Below are positions 29,731 through 42,300 of a stretch of 64,000 nt of DNA, one piece after another (positions within the stretch are counted from its first letter, which is position 1; every line of letters begins with the position of its first letter). The notes below the pieces were generated by a model. That model saw only the letters and a program-made list of their open reading frames with translations. It did no database searches and was not told the DNA's origin. The stretch lies in assembly GCA_963576565.1 (NCBI GenBank), contig OY755046.1, forward strand, positions 63,833,379 to 63,897,378, written 5' to 3'. Made by a program: the position numbers and the translations under genes. This DNA is from Aspidapion aeneum. Taxonomy: Eukaryota; Arthropoda; Insecta; Coleoptera; Brentidae.

Positions 29731-30854
29731 GCTATACACCGTCATTTTGGATTTTAAACAATTTTTTTTGATGGCCTTTCACTTCGAAACTGCTTACTTT
29801 TGAGAAAATCTGTAATAACATAAAATAAAGACCAACTAATAGCCTAAAAAATTAGACATCACCGAGTTCTCTGGGTAATACTCTTGCTGAGATACGAACC
29901 CTGAAGTGTTAGCAGTACACCCGTGTCCTGTATTTCCATAGTATATGCAAAATAAACCGAAATTATTGAGTTTTATGTCATTTTCTCAAAAGGTAAGCAT
30001 TTTACAGAAAGTGTGTAATCAACTTTATTGTAGAAAATTAAATTGTCTATTAAACGGTGTATCACCTAAGTGGGCTAAGTCCACGGTTAGCACTTAATTG
30101 GCATCCATAAATTTTGGTTATTTTTCAGGATCATGAAAAAAAATCATGGTTTTTTTAGGCTTTATACAGTTTTAAAAAAAACTAAGCATTTTAGGGAAAA
30201 ATTATAAAATACCTTTTTTAGAAAAAATAAAATGTTCCTTTAAACGGGTACACAAGGTTGTGTCAGAGCTATTATCAATGGTTACAAAATAAAGCTATTA
30301 TTGACACTCCAGGGGCGTCCGCATATTCAAGTTATGTTTTTCTAATTAATTTTTTTTATTTGTTTTATTTAATTTTCTTAAAAACTCAAATCTCTGAAAA
30401 ATCTTGTTTTGTGAACAACATATGTCAAAATCACGACTACACCACCTTTAGCAATCTGGAGGTCTTTTTTTGATTTAATGCCTGGCCTATTATAGCTGCT
30501 GTTGTTTTCGAGATATGCCTAGAGGGTTTTATTTTTTTTAAAGGGTAGAAAAAGTCGAAAAACCAAAATAGAAAAAATTAATAGAAAAAATACTTCTTCC
30601 TACAACCACATATGAAGGGTACAGAGGAAACATGGAAACAAACCTGAACATTTATTATTTTTTACATGAGAGCAATTTCTAGGTTTATTTGAGCCCCTTC
30701 TTTCCCTGTACTTTATTTCTAGTTTCTGGAGAATGGAGTAATAGAATTGTAAAAATTCTACACGATGTAAAAATATCCCAATTTTCGATAAGCCCCTTTT
30801 TCCCGTGTACTCTTCATATGAAAATGATAGATTTCACACGATTTTCATCCTCAG

Positions 30855-31195
30855 AAAACAATAAACTATACCCGTGTGCAGAAATTTTTCCGCACATTTC
30901 TGGAAAAGTACTTTTCTGTACATGTACGGAAAAACGTACGATAACGTTAACTGTCACCATACTTTTCTGCACTAGTACAAAGTACTTTTCCACTCATGTG
31001 CGAAAAAGCAGTTTCATTTAATTTGTACAAAATTAAAGAAAAATTTTTACAAAAATTAGTATAGTTCCAGTGTTCGTAGGAAAAATAGCGTATACAACTC
31101 GATAGAAAGTAACTTTCTAACACTCGCGTGTTGTTTCACTCGGCTAGCGCCTCGTTTACAACATTCACGGTCGTGTGAACTTTATCACTTTCTTC
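30855..31195. repeat. Cluster of degenerate 'ttttccgcac' palindromic motifs
   Basis: Repeated GGAAAAGTACTTTTC / TTTCCGCAC-like half palindromes (30890-31010), then a CG-rich stretch with TAGAAAGTAACTTTCTA at 31104. Diverged relatives of the sharper palindromic MITEs at 39.9-42.2 kb. Lies in the foldback loop. Confidence 0.45.
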
Positions 31196-32343
31196 TCTTG
31201 TTATGTATTATACTATTACACACACCTTGATAATTTATGAATAAGATCATAATTTTTTAATAAATGTTGCTTATATTTTATCATATCTAAGTGAAGACAG
31301 TTTAGTTTAACCTGCCTTAACAATTTTAAAACTTACAATTTTTTTATTTTATAAGCAATTGTGTCCCTCAAATTAAGTCTTTCTCATTGATTGTCGGTTC
31401 CATAAAAAAATAAATTAAAAATCTCAATTTTTGGCCAAAAGTTCTTATTTATGATTTATTAGAATTATATAAAAAAAATATTGTTTTCAAAGATATTTTT
31501 TATGTATTATGTACCTCACCAAAAGATATGAAAGACAAATAAATTAAGCAATTTTCTTCTTGTCTTAACCCATAATCTTCGTAATCGAAGCGAAACACTT
31601 TATAATTAAAGTTAGGAAATATGCTTCAGTTTGTAGCAATGCGCAATTTTCGCTTAAAACTTGCTTAATTTTAAAAAAAATCTTCTCAGAAAAGAAATAA
31701 GTTTAATGAAAGATATAGCTGTGATTAAGTCAAGAGTAAGTATTTTGTAAAGACATTTTTTTTGTAAGATCTTTAGACCAATGCAAATAGATACGGATAC
31801 GAATGATTAAAGACAATCACTGAACATGCGTATATTCTTTGAGTGTTTAAAAAGTAACCTCAATATGAGGGGGCCATGGAGCGTCAATAATAGCTTTAAC
31901 TCAACTTTGTGATGCGCCGTTTGAACGAACATTTTGTTTTCTCTTAAAAAGGTGTTTTAACATTTTTCGCTAAAATGCTTAGTTTTTTGAAAACTGAAAA
32001 TAAAACCTAAAAAAACATTTTTTTTTCGAGATCTTAAAAAACAAGATTAAGTTGTAAACGTGGACTTGGCCCACTTCGGTGATATATCGTTTAAAAGATA
32101 ATTTAATTTTCTATAATAAAGTTGAGTACACACTTTCTGTAAAATGCTTACCTTTTGAGAAAATAACACAAAATAATTTCCGTTTATTTTGCATATTCTA
32201 TGGAAATAAGGAAACGGGTGTACTGCTAACACTTCAGGGTTCGTATCTCAGCAAGGGTACTACCCAGAGAACTCAGTGACATCTCATTTTATAGGCCATT
32301 AGTTAGTCTTTATTTTGTGTTATAACAGATTTTCTCCCGACCC

Positions 32344-34216
32344 AGGTAACATTATTACCACTCATGGTTTTATTAATTTGGTTCCTAGGTTATTTAGAGG
32401 GTGCTGTTATGGGTTTTAGGATCTTTGGCTACATAAAGGTAATTTATATTGCCAATTACCTAAAGGGGTGTTATACAACCAAAAAGTGATTTATAAAGGG
32501 AGTATAATAAAACTGATATTCCTTCTGTTCCTTTTAGATACTTTTGGTTTTATTGATTTCTGAGTTATAAAGATGGTCTTATAAAACCATTTTACCTAAA
32601 GTTTTTAAAAAGTAATAAATATAAACTTTGGTCATTTAGTTTTTTTCATTACTTTAGGTCATTACAAAATTGTTTTATAATAGAGCTAAAAGGTTATCTT
32701 ATATCCTTTTGTTTTTATAGTTACCAGTAGTTTAAAAGTAAATATGATTAGATAGGCGGCCATATAGAACCTAGTTTCCTTAAGGTTTTTAAGAGTGGTA
32801 AATATAAACTTTAGACTTTTGGTTTTTGCCATTACTTTTAGGCATTTTAAATAGGTTTCATAGGAAGGCTTAATGGCAAACTTAATTCTTTTGTCCTTAT
32901 AGTAGCTGTATATTAAATATTATTTAAATAGGCGGCCATATAAAACCTTGTTTCCTTAAGGGTTCTAACAGAAGTAAGTAAATACTTTCGTGATTTATTT
33001 TTTTAAGCATTTCTTGTAAAAATAATAGTTACACCTAGGTACAGATTGGTACATACCAATTGCAAGATTGATTATTTAAAGCCCAATAATTAATAATTGT
33101 TGAGTTTCCGTCCTCCTGGGTACGACACCCAGGCCTAGATAAGGCCTATTTAGTCGGTCAATATAAGAGGTTGCCCTCCAACCTGCAGGCACAATGAATA
33201 TCATTACACTGGCCCTCTCGATTGTGTCGAAATTGCACGATAAAAAACATTTAAAAGTGTTGAATTATACGCTTTTAAACACTTTAAAAACAAATACAAA
33301 AAATATAAGTGAGGTTATGTTGACTATGTTTACTTTGTTTTTTTTTGTTGGTTTCATAAGGGCACTCAAAAATCCTTGTTGCGATACAGTAACAAATAAA
33401 ACCAAGTGACCACTATAAAACCATAATGGCGTATATAAATTTATTTAAAAAATATTGTAAAGAGAAAATATTTATCTAGTCATTTTAGCAGTGTTTTTTA
33501 ACAATAATTTTACTTTAATTTTGATTTATGTAAACCCAACAGACTTTTTTAATGGTGAATAGTGTAAATGATGTTTATTTTATTTTAAATATTTGTTATT
33601 TAAAAAACTATTAAAAAGCATTCTTGAGCTGGCGCGCTTGTTTTGAGAGCTTTTCAGATACGATTTTATCAGAAAAATAAATCTGGCAGGCAATTTGATC
33701 ATCAACAAAACGACAAACTCGGTATATTTTTATGTGATAAAATAATTTTGGGACTCTGACATTTTTGGCAATTTTGTGACCTAAATTATTTGATATAGCC
33801 ATTGTGAATCTAAAATATCGCCATAGCTTTTATAGGAAAACTTCTTTACTCTAAAGGTATTATGGTATTCAACAGAATCGCCAGGATACCAAATTACCAA
33901 ATCTAGTTTTATAATAGGATAGAGGACGGTTCTGAGTTGCTTTTAGAACCTGGCATAATAGCTTTAGGCTCTAAAAGGTTCTATACTGGTGGAACAACTA
34001 GAGGGCGAAGCTGGAGTTTATTTCTTATGGTTTTATAGTGAGTTTAATACATAGGTTGCCACCACCAATTGGGGAGTCCCATTTAGGAGGTCTAAGGGGT
34101 ATATAAGGGTAATGGGAACGTGCTAGCGACCAAACATTGAAACTAATGGTTTTAAGGAAAGGCGCTGGCAACCTTTTAGCTTCTGCTATAAATAAAGAAA
34201 TGTTACTTGGGGAATA
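32344..34216. mobile_element. TIR element with CCCAGGTAACATT ends
   Basis: The left end CCCAGGTAACATTATTACC and the complement of the right end CCCAAGTAACATTTC form a short imperfect TIR at the exact points where the foldback arm is interrupted. Interior has three ~185-bp tandem units around 32571-32960 sharing AGGCGGCCATATA and TTTCCTTAAG. No transposase recognised; duplication not resolved. Confidence 0.5.
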
Positions 34217-34247
34217 AGCAGTTTCGAAGTTAAAGGACACTAAATAA

Positions 34248-35030
34248 AATACTCTACCAATATATGGGTCCCTAAGCTCACACTAGGTACTATAGTTATA
34301 GTGTACGTGTGAGCTAATATAACTGAAAACTGAAATATATTTTATTCAACTCTACACTAAATTACCTTTTGTTTGATACCACACAAGCCATGTTTTGACT
34401 TAAACTCAAATTTTTGAAATTCACCCCCACCCTTAAAAAAAACAAAAACTAAAATGTATTTGGTTAAACTTCGGACTCAATTACCTTTCGTTTGATATCA
34501 CACATGCCATATTTTTACTTAAACTCTAATTTTTGAAATATACCCCCACCCTTTTTTTAAAATAAATTAAAATGTATTTTGTTTAACTCCAGACTCAATT
34601 ACCTTTCATTTGATATCACACACGCCATATTTTCACATAAACTCTAATTTTTGAAATCTATCCCAACCCTTTTATTTGGTTTGTGTTTGGTGGATTTTGT
34701 TCATTTTTAAATGGGACCATCTCGACCCAAAACTCAGCCTAGGTACCAAATTTCATTGAAATCGGCCAAGCGGTTTTTGAGTTAGGCGAGTTGGTCGTTA
34801 CAGACAGACATACAGACATACAGACAGACAGACATACAGACAGACAGACAGACAGACGGCGCAACAAAAAAGTTTCAAAATCATCTGAAACGCAAAGATA
34901 TATAAAAATTTTTGAAATCGGAGCAAGTTTTTTTTCTCGAAAAAATTAGGATCACCATAGCTCACATTACTATAGTATAGTATATGTGTGAGCTAACACA
35001 CTACTATAGTATAGTATATGTGTGAGCTAA
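34248..35030 (+). mobile_element. Hairpin-ended (GACA)n element, copy 3
   Basis: Begins AATACTCTACCAATATATGG. Left hairpin AGCTCACACTAGG...GTGTGAGCT. At the right end the hairpin unit is present twice in a row (34960-34997 and about 34999-35030). Inserted in the right foldback arm. Confidence 0.9.
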
Positions 35031-35039
35031 AAATTGGCA

Positions 35040-35880
35040 AAAATCCAAAATGGCGGCGAAATGCTTAGCGTCATAACTCAAAAACCATTCGTCCGACAGA
35101 AAACGTAAAACAACGTTTTTGTAGTAAATTTTGTTGTCTTTAACTTTTGCCCAAAACTTTTTTTCTATAATGTATAGGGACCAAGTAATTAAAAAAAAAC
35201 CTTTTCGTGCACAGTAAATCCAAAATGCCGGGGGAAGCCGCCCCCCCCCCAGGGTCGAAAACTCAAATTTTTTTTACGACTCCAATGTTAACTACATATT
35301 TCAAAATCATAAATAGCAAACTGTTGGTATTTTTTGGCTCATATGACTGGCCTATGGGTAATAGAGCTTGAGGACTATAAAGACGCGGTTTTAAAAATGT
35401 TCGTTTGCTAATTGGTCTTAGAAATAACATTGAGTAAATAATATTTACTCAATGGAAATAAATAATACTTAATTGACATTTTATTTTATAGGCTTGAATA
35501 AGTAAAAGTAATATATATCTCTTAAAGTCCAAATTTTCAATAAAGTCTATTATTTCAACATTTCTATGTAAGGTATGTCTAAAACTCACCTTTAAAAAAT
35601 ATTGCACTTAAAAATTACATCCACCAATACTGGCGAGGTTCTTATCTATCCGAATACTGTCGAGTCTCCTTTTTGTCTTTGTCTTTTTGTATGAGTTAGA
35701 TAAAGACAGGTTTAGACGACGGATTCTTTGGTACAGAATAAGAATGAGGTCACTCTTAAGCACTGCTAAAACCCGTACTATATGGGTACCGCAACACGTA
35801 CTTAGTTAATAAGATGTGATACCGGCAAGTACTTATAATAGTTTCTACTTCTACTTCTACTTGTTTCTACTTAAGAAGTA
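35040..35880. other. Foldback arm end, then unassigned DNA
   Basis: 35070-35330 is the outer foldback arm. 35331-35880 is AT-rich with no gene recognised. Confidence 0.5.
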
Positions 35881-35899
35881 CACGAATATTGTTAATTAA

Positions 35900-37085
35900 C
35901 CATTAAAATCCTAATAGAACGAGCTAACGAATACAACATTCCACTATATATTGCGTTTATAGACTTTTAAAAAGCTTTCGATAGCATTGAACACTGGGTA
36001 GTAAAATCATCTTTTATTAAGAGTCGAATAGATTACAGATACACAGACTTAATAGCCATTATATATAGCGAAGCAACTATATCCATCAAGATCCACGAAG
36101 GAACCAAGCCAATCCGCATAAGAAAAGGTGTCAGCCAGGGTGACAAAACATCCCCTAAACTATTTAACCAGGCCTTCGAAGATGTTTTTAAAAACTTAGA
36201 TTGGGAAGAAATATGCATCAAAGTAAGCAGACAATACTTGAACAAAGTAAGATATGCTGATGATATCGCCTTAATAACAGATAAGAAAGAACAACGGATA
36301 AAAATGCTAGAAGGACTGGATACAGCAGCTAAAAAGAAAGGCTTGAGTATGAACTGCACTAAAACTAAAGTCATAACAAACACAGATAAAGATATCACGA
36401 TTAGCATAAACCAAGAGAAAATAGAACAAGTAGAGGAATATAATATACCTGGGACAAATTATTAAACTAAAAAATGAAAACCAAACGACTAAAATCAAGA
36501 GCCGAATAAGATTGGCCTGGGCAGCATTCAAAAAAATATCCTCAGTAATGTGTGAATAAGATAACAAAAGCCCAAAGAACAATGGAAAGACAAATGTTAC
36601 ATCAGTAACGCACCCAGGAATATGTCTTGGGGGGGGCCCGAGGCCTCATAATGTCGTATTTCATGCTATTTTTTGTATTTATTCATGAAATATGTGGAAA
36701 ATATATACAAAAATCATAGGCTTGGGGGGGCCCGGGCCCCGCCCCCCCCCCTGGGTGCGACCTTGGTTACATGTAAAGCTAACAGATAGAAAAAGGAATG
36801 AATGGATATGAAATAAAACAAAAGTAAGGGATATCAGAGGAGAAGTTGCAAAATTAAAATTGGAATATGCCGGTCATAATATCAGACAGAAAGACGAGTG
36901 ATGGAACAAATGTATTGTAAACTGGAGACCTTGGGAAAATAAAAGAAGTAGGGGAAGACCCCAAATGAGACGGCGGACGATATGAAGAAACATGCGGGAG
37001 CTAGATGGATGAACATGGCGACAGACAGAGAAAAGTGGAAGGTATTGGGGGAGGCCTACCGAAGAATGGATAGGCGAAGACCAGG
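35900..37085 (+). pseudogene. RTE-like non-LTR retrotransposon RT relic
   Basis: In one frame from about 35915: NEYNIPLYIAFIDF, a stop, KAFDSIEHWVVK, IRIRKGVSQGDKTSPKLFNQ, and the catalytic YADDIALI at about 36250. A +1 shift near 36465 is followed by GQIIKLKNENQTTKIKSRIR. After a MITE insertion, the C-terminal KLKLEYAGHNIRQKDE and RSRGRPQMRRRT continue to about 37080. Order and motifs fit the RT and C-terminal region of RTE/BovB-type elements. Several stops: dead copy, 5' truncated (no endonuclease seen). Confidence 0.85.
36603..36764. mobile_element. MITE of 162 bp inside the RTE relic
   Basis: Ends CAGTAACGCACCCAGG and CTGGGTGCGACCTTG; flanks TGTTACAT (36595-36602) and GGTTACAT (36765-36772) differ at one base. 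Internal AT core with G and C runs near the ends, same family as 26218-26380. It interrupts the RT relic near its C-terminal part. Confidence 0.8.
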
Positions 37086-37205
37086 TTAGGTCACATGATT
37101 TATCTCATCAGTAGAATCAGATTTAAAAAATGTTAAGGAAAGGTTAGAGTTATCAACTGCTTATAGCCCCCCTAAGCATGCCCCCCCCTTATGACCGCTA
37201 GTGAT

Positions 37206-37929
37206 AATACTCTGCCAATATATGGGCCCCTAAGCTCTCACTAGGTACTATAGTTATAGTGTACGTGTGAGCTAATATAACTAAAAACTAAAATATATTT
37301 TATTCAACTCCAGACTAAATTACCTTTTGTTTGATACCACACAAGCCGTGTTTTGACTTAAACTCAAATTTTTGAAATCTACCCCCACCCTTAAAAAAAC
37401 AAAAACTAAAATGTATTTTGTTAAACTCCGGACTCAATTACCTTTCGTTTGATATCACACACGCCATATTTCCACTTAAACTCTAATTTTTGAAATATAC
37501 CCCACCCTTTTTTTTAAATAAATTAAAATGTATTTTGTTTAACTCCAGACTCAATTACCTTTCGTTTGATATCACACACGCCATATTTTCACTTAAACTC
37601 TAATTTTTGAAATTTACCTCCACCCTTTTATTTGGTTTGTGTTCGGTGGATTTTGTTCATTTTTAAATGGGACCATCTCGGCCCAAAACCTAGCCTAGGT
37701 ACCAAATTTCATTAAAATCGGCCAAGCGGTTTTTGAGTTATGTGCTTTGGTCGTTACAGACATACAGACAGACAGACAGACAGACAGACGGCGCAACAAA
37801 AAAGTTTCAAAATCTTCTGAAACGCAAAGATATATAAAAATTTTTGAAATAGGAGCAACTTTTTTTTTCTCGAAAAAATTAGGATCACCATAACTCACAC
37901 TACTATAGTATAGTATATGTGTGAGCTAA
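37206..37929 (+). mobile_element. Hairpin-ended (GACA)n element, copy 4 (first of tandem pair)
   Basis: Begins AATACTCTGCCAATATATGG and ends GTGTGAGCTAA; both terminal hairpins present. Followed by 62 bp (37930-37990) that recur after copy 5. Confidence 0.93.
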
Positions 37930-37990
37930 TATGGCATATCCGAGAAAATGTGTTTAGCACGTCAGAAAGAAACGAGGCATATAAAATAAA

Positions 37991-38728
37991 AATACTCTGT
38001 CAATATATGGGCCCCTAAGCTCACACTAGGTACTATAGTTATAGTGTACGTGTGAGCTAATATAACTAAAAACTAAAATATATTTTATTCAACTCCAGAC
38101 TAAATTACCTTTTGTTTGATACCACACAAGCCATGTTTTGACTTAAACTCAAATTTTTGAAATCTACCCCCACCCTTAAAAAAACAAAAACTAAAATGTA
38201 TTTTGTTAAACTCCGGACTCAATTACCTTTCGTTTGATATCACACACGCCATATTTTCACTTAAACTCTAATTTTTGAAATATACCCCCACCCTTTTTTT
38301 AAAATAAATTAAAAATGTATTTTGTTTAACTCCAGACTCAATTACCTTTCGTTTGATATCACACACGCCATATTTTCACTTAAACTCTAATTTTTGACAT
38401 TTACCCCCACCCTTTTATTTGGTTTGTGTTCGGTGGATTTTGTTCATTTTTAAATGGGACCATCTTGGCCCAAAACCCAGCCTAGGTACTAAATTTCATT
38501 AAAATCGGCCAAGCGGTTTTTGAGTTATGCGCGTTGGTCGTTACAGACATACAGACAGACATACAGACAGACAGACTGACAGACAGACGGCGCAACAAAA
38601 AAGTTTCAAAATCTTCTGAAACGCAAAGATATATAAAAATTTTTGAAATAAGGGCAACTTTTTTTTTCTCGAAAAAATTAGGATCACCATAGCTCACACT
38701 ACTATAGTATAGTATATGTGTGAGCTAA
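37991..38728 (+). mobile_element. Hairpin-ended (GACA)n element, copy 5 (second of tandem pair)
   Basis: Nearly identical to copy 4, 785 bp downstream. The sequence after it (TATGGCATATCCGAGAAAAT and on) repeats the 62 bp that separate the two copies. Confidence 0.93.
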
Positions 38729-38792
38729 TATGGCATATCCGAGAAAATGTGTTTAGCACGTCAGAAAGAAACGAGGCATATAAAATAAAAAA

Positions 38793-39930
38793 AGTCAAGT
38801 TAAAATTTGTCATTTACATAATATTCTTTAAAAACATTGACCTATAATTTTAAAAATATTGCAGAAATTTAAGCAACTTTCTTGAGCAAATCTTTTTTGA
38901 AGTTTGCCTTTTTATGTGAGAAAAGTGGAGGGGACGGGGGTGATATTTATGGTGGGATACTCTGTACTTGTAATTGGCACAACACAAGTATCACATTTTA
39001 CAAACTTAAAAAATAGTTACCACACTCACACTAAAACTGGCACTACTAAAAAAATTTAAGAACAAATAAAATTAAATTATTTTGCGAAAAATTTCGCGGT
39101 ACGTACTATATGGTACTCTGAAGGCAAATTGGTCGACTGGTGCCGTTTAATTGGGGAATCGTGTATGGGTACCAGCTATATGGTACTAACCAGCACTATA
39201 ACAAAAGGTTGCTCAATAAGTTTGACTTGAATACGAGAAGGGGTTCACCTTTATATACATATTTTTAATACGCTCGATTTTCTTATACATGATGATATTT
39301 TGGTATTTTGGTTTTTTGCTTGGTCATTGCTAATGATTTTTTAATATATCAATAATATCATTCATTAACCTATCATCGAATAAGGGGATACCCCAAAAAC
39401 CCAGCTTTTTCTAGGTTTCTCTTTAAATTTACCCCATTTCTTAAAATTGCCTTCTTTTTACAATATCTGGAATACAAAGTAAAAATTTCCATTTTTAATT
39501 TCCATTTCATCTGTCTTTTGAATTTTAGGGATAAAATGATTTTTCTGTTTAGTTTTCCAATTTTTCAGACATTTGTTTGCATTGCAATTCCTTTTTCCGT
39601 GGGTCATTTCTCCGAAACTAAAACTTAATTTTTCCAAAATTTATATTGGTTTTCAATTGTTTTTTTCTGTGATGCGGCTTATTTCGTCGGAAAAGTAGTT
39701 CTTTTTTGAAAATTTTCACCTACAACGTAATATTTTATTTTTCTAATTGTTTTTTATATTGTTATTATTTCCTTTATCTAGATATGTGTTAAATCATATC
39801 ATCCTTCGTCCCCCTCTTGTAAAGGAGTATTTTTTGCATTACCTAGGTATTAAAAGCCTGATACTATTAACTTCGCTTTACGTTCTTTTGATATTGGCAG
39901 TTATGTGCAGAAATAGTATATCTTCCTAAC
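38793..39930. other. AT-rich DNA, no gene recognised
   Basis: Long T-rich runs on the plus strand between 39240 and 39760; no protein family or repeat identified. Confidence 0.5.
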
Positions 39931-39943
39931 AAGGGAGGAAAGT

Positions 39944-40590
39944 GTCACTTTTTCGCACGCGATTGCAGTTGGCCGCACGTTAAGGTACCGGTTTTCTTAA
40001 GTTTTTAAAAGCGTGCGGAAAAGTAGTGCGAAATATTTATTTAAACAACAAGGTTTGAAAACGACTCTTTGCACACGATCGAGACAGTTTCGTAGACCGA
40101 GCCGAAGGCGAGGTCTATAAGTCGAGAGAGTGTGCAAAGAGGTTTTCAAACGAGTTTTTTACAATATTTTTTATACGACTGCTAATAAAGAAAGAAAAAT
40201 CAAATTTTAATTTAACTTGTTTTTAACATTTTTACAACAAAACTTTAAAAATTCAACAATTTTTTGACGTATCTAATCAACAAAACATACGAGCAGTGAC
40301 GGTTGCTACGGAACTAAGCCAACTTATATTGATGGGTGACAACAACAAAAATCACAATGACGGAAGACCCGTATGCAGAAATGACATAGGCGTGCGCAAA
40401 AATGACATAAGCGTGTGCAAAACGTTTTGCACACAGCGTGCGCAAAATGCCATTTTCAGATCGTGTTCTCCGTGCGCAAAACTCCCTTTTACAAGACAGT
40501 CGTATAAAAAGTACTTTTTCGCACAAAGTGGGAAAAAGTGGAACTTTTAAAACTAAGATGCATGCGGAAAAGTAACACTTTCCTTACGCT
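39944..40590. mobile_element. Inverted-repeat element with GGAAAGTG...TTTTCGCAC ends
   Basis: Left end GGAAAGTGTCACTTTTTCGC; the complement of the right end is AGGAAAGTGTTACTTTTCCGC. The interior has repeated GCGTGCGCAAAA/GTGTGCAAAAC motifs (40385-40490). Related to the palindromic modules at 41.0-42.2 kb. No protein recognised. Confidence 0.6.
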
Positions 40591-41038
40591 CGTAGAAAAA
40601 GTATATGTATAACTAATTATTTTTTACTTTTGCTTTTTTGAATGATCATGCATCAATCTAAATGAGTCGGTATTTTTTTTAATCATATTTTTATTTCAAA
40701 TTAATTAATATATTGAAGCAAAATGAATAATTAAATGATATTTATGCTAAAACGATTATGAATATAGAAAATTTCTCAAATCTAGGTTCTCTAAAACTTC
40801 AGAAGGAATTGGAAGGGTAAGAAAAAAACTAGGCAGAAAACTATGATCATAGAGGAATATACAGGGTGTCCCAGATAAAGCAACTATATGGGGATTTCGG
40901 AAACGGTAACAATTTTTTTCGAGGCCTTCTAGTTTTTTTGAAACCATTGAATTTATACGTCAATAAATAGAGCATTAACAGAGCTTTTCAACCATGTATA
41001 ATAAGCCTATCTTTGAATGACGCAAAATGTAAATTTAT

Positions 41039-41175
41039 TTAAAAAACTGTTTTTTCTATAAGCGTGCGGAAAAGTCCACTTTTCCGCACGCATTTTAGTG
41101 TGGAAAGTGCCACTTTTCCGCACTAGTGCGGAAAAATATTTTTTCCGCACTAGTGCGGAAAAGTAAATTTGTTAC
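41039..41175. repeat. Perfect palindromes TTTTCCGCAC/GTGCGGAAAA
   Basis: Two perfect 22-bp palindromes with centre CACTAGTG at 41114-41135 and 41141-41162, preceded by GTGCGGAAAAGTCCACTTTT (41065-41084). Could form tight cruciforms or be paired protein sites. Confidence 0.8.
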
Positions 41176-41519
41176 GATTTTGAGGTGTTCTATAACATTT
41201 AGACCGTTCAAAATACATTTGTATCTTTCCTACCACACGAAATATCCTAAAAATATTTAAATTGACTAAAGTTCTGCTATATTTTCAATATTTTCGATAA
41301 AATAAAGTTTTCAGTAAAATAGGTTCAAATTATAAGTTTTAAACCTCCCCGGTATAAATATCGTCATTGTCAATGTCAAACAACAATGAACACTAGGGGT
41401 TTTAGATTTGGCATCTTAAATCACCATAGCAACAAAGTACAAACAAACTGTCAAAACAAAGCCAATTTTGCAGATATAAGCGTCTTTTGAATTTTTCAAA
41501 CAAAAAAATCAGATTTTCA

Positions 41520-41609
41520 ATGGATTCTTCGGACGAAGATCTACCCCAGTCAGTTCTAGAAGCCGCTAGAATGCGAATAATAATAATTGATTTGATTAAA
41601 ACGTTTTGA
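41520..41609 (+). pseudogene. Short acidic ORF, possible N-terminus of a tyrosine-recombinase-like gene
   Basis: ATG at 41520 gives MDSSDEDLPQSVLEAARMR and stops at 41607. The acidic start followed by LPQSVLEAA is reminiscent, from memory, of N-termini of insect phage-integrase-like (Crypton-type) proteins, but I see no catalytic domain nearby. It lies between palindromic modules, so it may be the remnant of the gene that moved them. Confidence 0.3.
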
Positions 41610-41648
41610 ATATAAATAATTTTCTGATTATTTTTAGTTTTTTCCTCA

Positions 41649-42187
41649 CGCTTATAGAAAAAATAGTGTACCTAACTCGTGCGTAAAGTGTCTTTTCCGC
41701 ACTTGATTGCTGGCCAAACTCCGCTATCGCGTCGTTTGGGCATCTGGAATCGCGTGCGGAAAAGAGGCACTTTCCGCACTAGTTAGGTAAACTACTATTT
41801 CCTAGTTGCGTGCGTAAAAGTGCACTTTGAACCGTGAATTTTAGGCCTAATTAGACTTATTGACCCATTTATAAACTCAATTAAATTAAAAATGAGGCCT
41901 AATTAGACTTATTGACCCATTTATAAACTCAATTAAATTAAAAATGAAAACAGAATTTGTTTTTTGCTGTTTTAATGTAAAAAATACCAAATATATTAAA
42001 ATGTAAAACCAAGCTTTTTATGCAACTAGGAAAAATTTTGTACCTAACTCTTGCGGAAAGTGCCTTTTCCGCCCTTGACGGCGTGCCCGAACTCCGCAAA
42101 GCGTCGTTCGGGCAACTGCCGTCGCGTGCGTAAAAGTATCACTTTCCGCACTAGTTAGGTAAATAACTATTTCCGCCGTAGTTGCGT
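41649..42187. mobile_element. Two palindromic MITEs with TACCTAACTAGTGCGGAAAG arms
   Basis: 41649-41809 and 42020-42187 are both near-palindromes. Their outer arms read about CGCAACTAGGAAATAGT, then TACCTAACTNGTGCGGAAAGTG, with a GC-rich loop (gtcgtttgggcatctg; gtcgttcgggcaactg). Between them a 52-bp segment is duplicated in tandem (41843-41946). Confidence 0.7.
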
Positions 42188-42300
42188 TTGTAATCATACC
42201 TACGTATCTATCTGTCAAAAATTTGTCATTTATTTGATTTACCTGTTTCTAAATTACTTTCTTTCTAATTTTATTTTTTTTGAGTCACATTATCAATCAA

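Larger units (their letters stand above)
29195..35330. mobile_element. Large inverted-repeat (foldback) structure with three insertions
   Basis: 29195-29440 is complementary to 35070-35330, and 29740-30115 to 32045-32340 plus 34218-34247, in mirrored order. Once later insertions are removed (29468-29730 in the left arm; 32344-34216 and 34248-35030 in the right arm), both arms read continuously for about 600 bp. For example, CGAAACTGCTTA occurs in the left arm and its complement directly before the hairpin element in the right arm. Arms consist of the degenerate ~170-bp satellite. The loop is 30116-32044. Confidence 0.7.
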
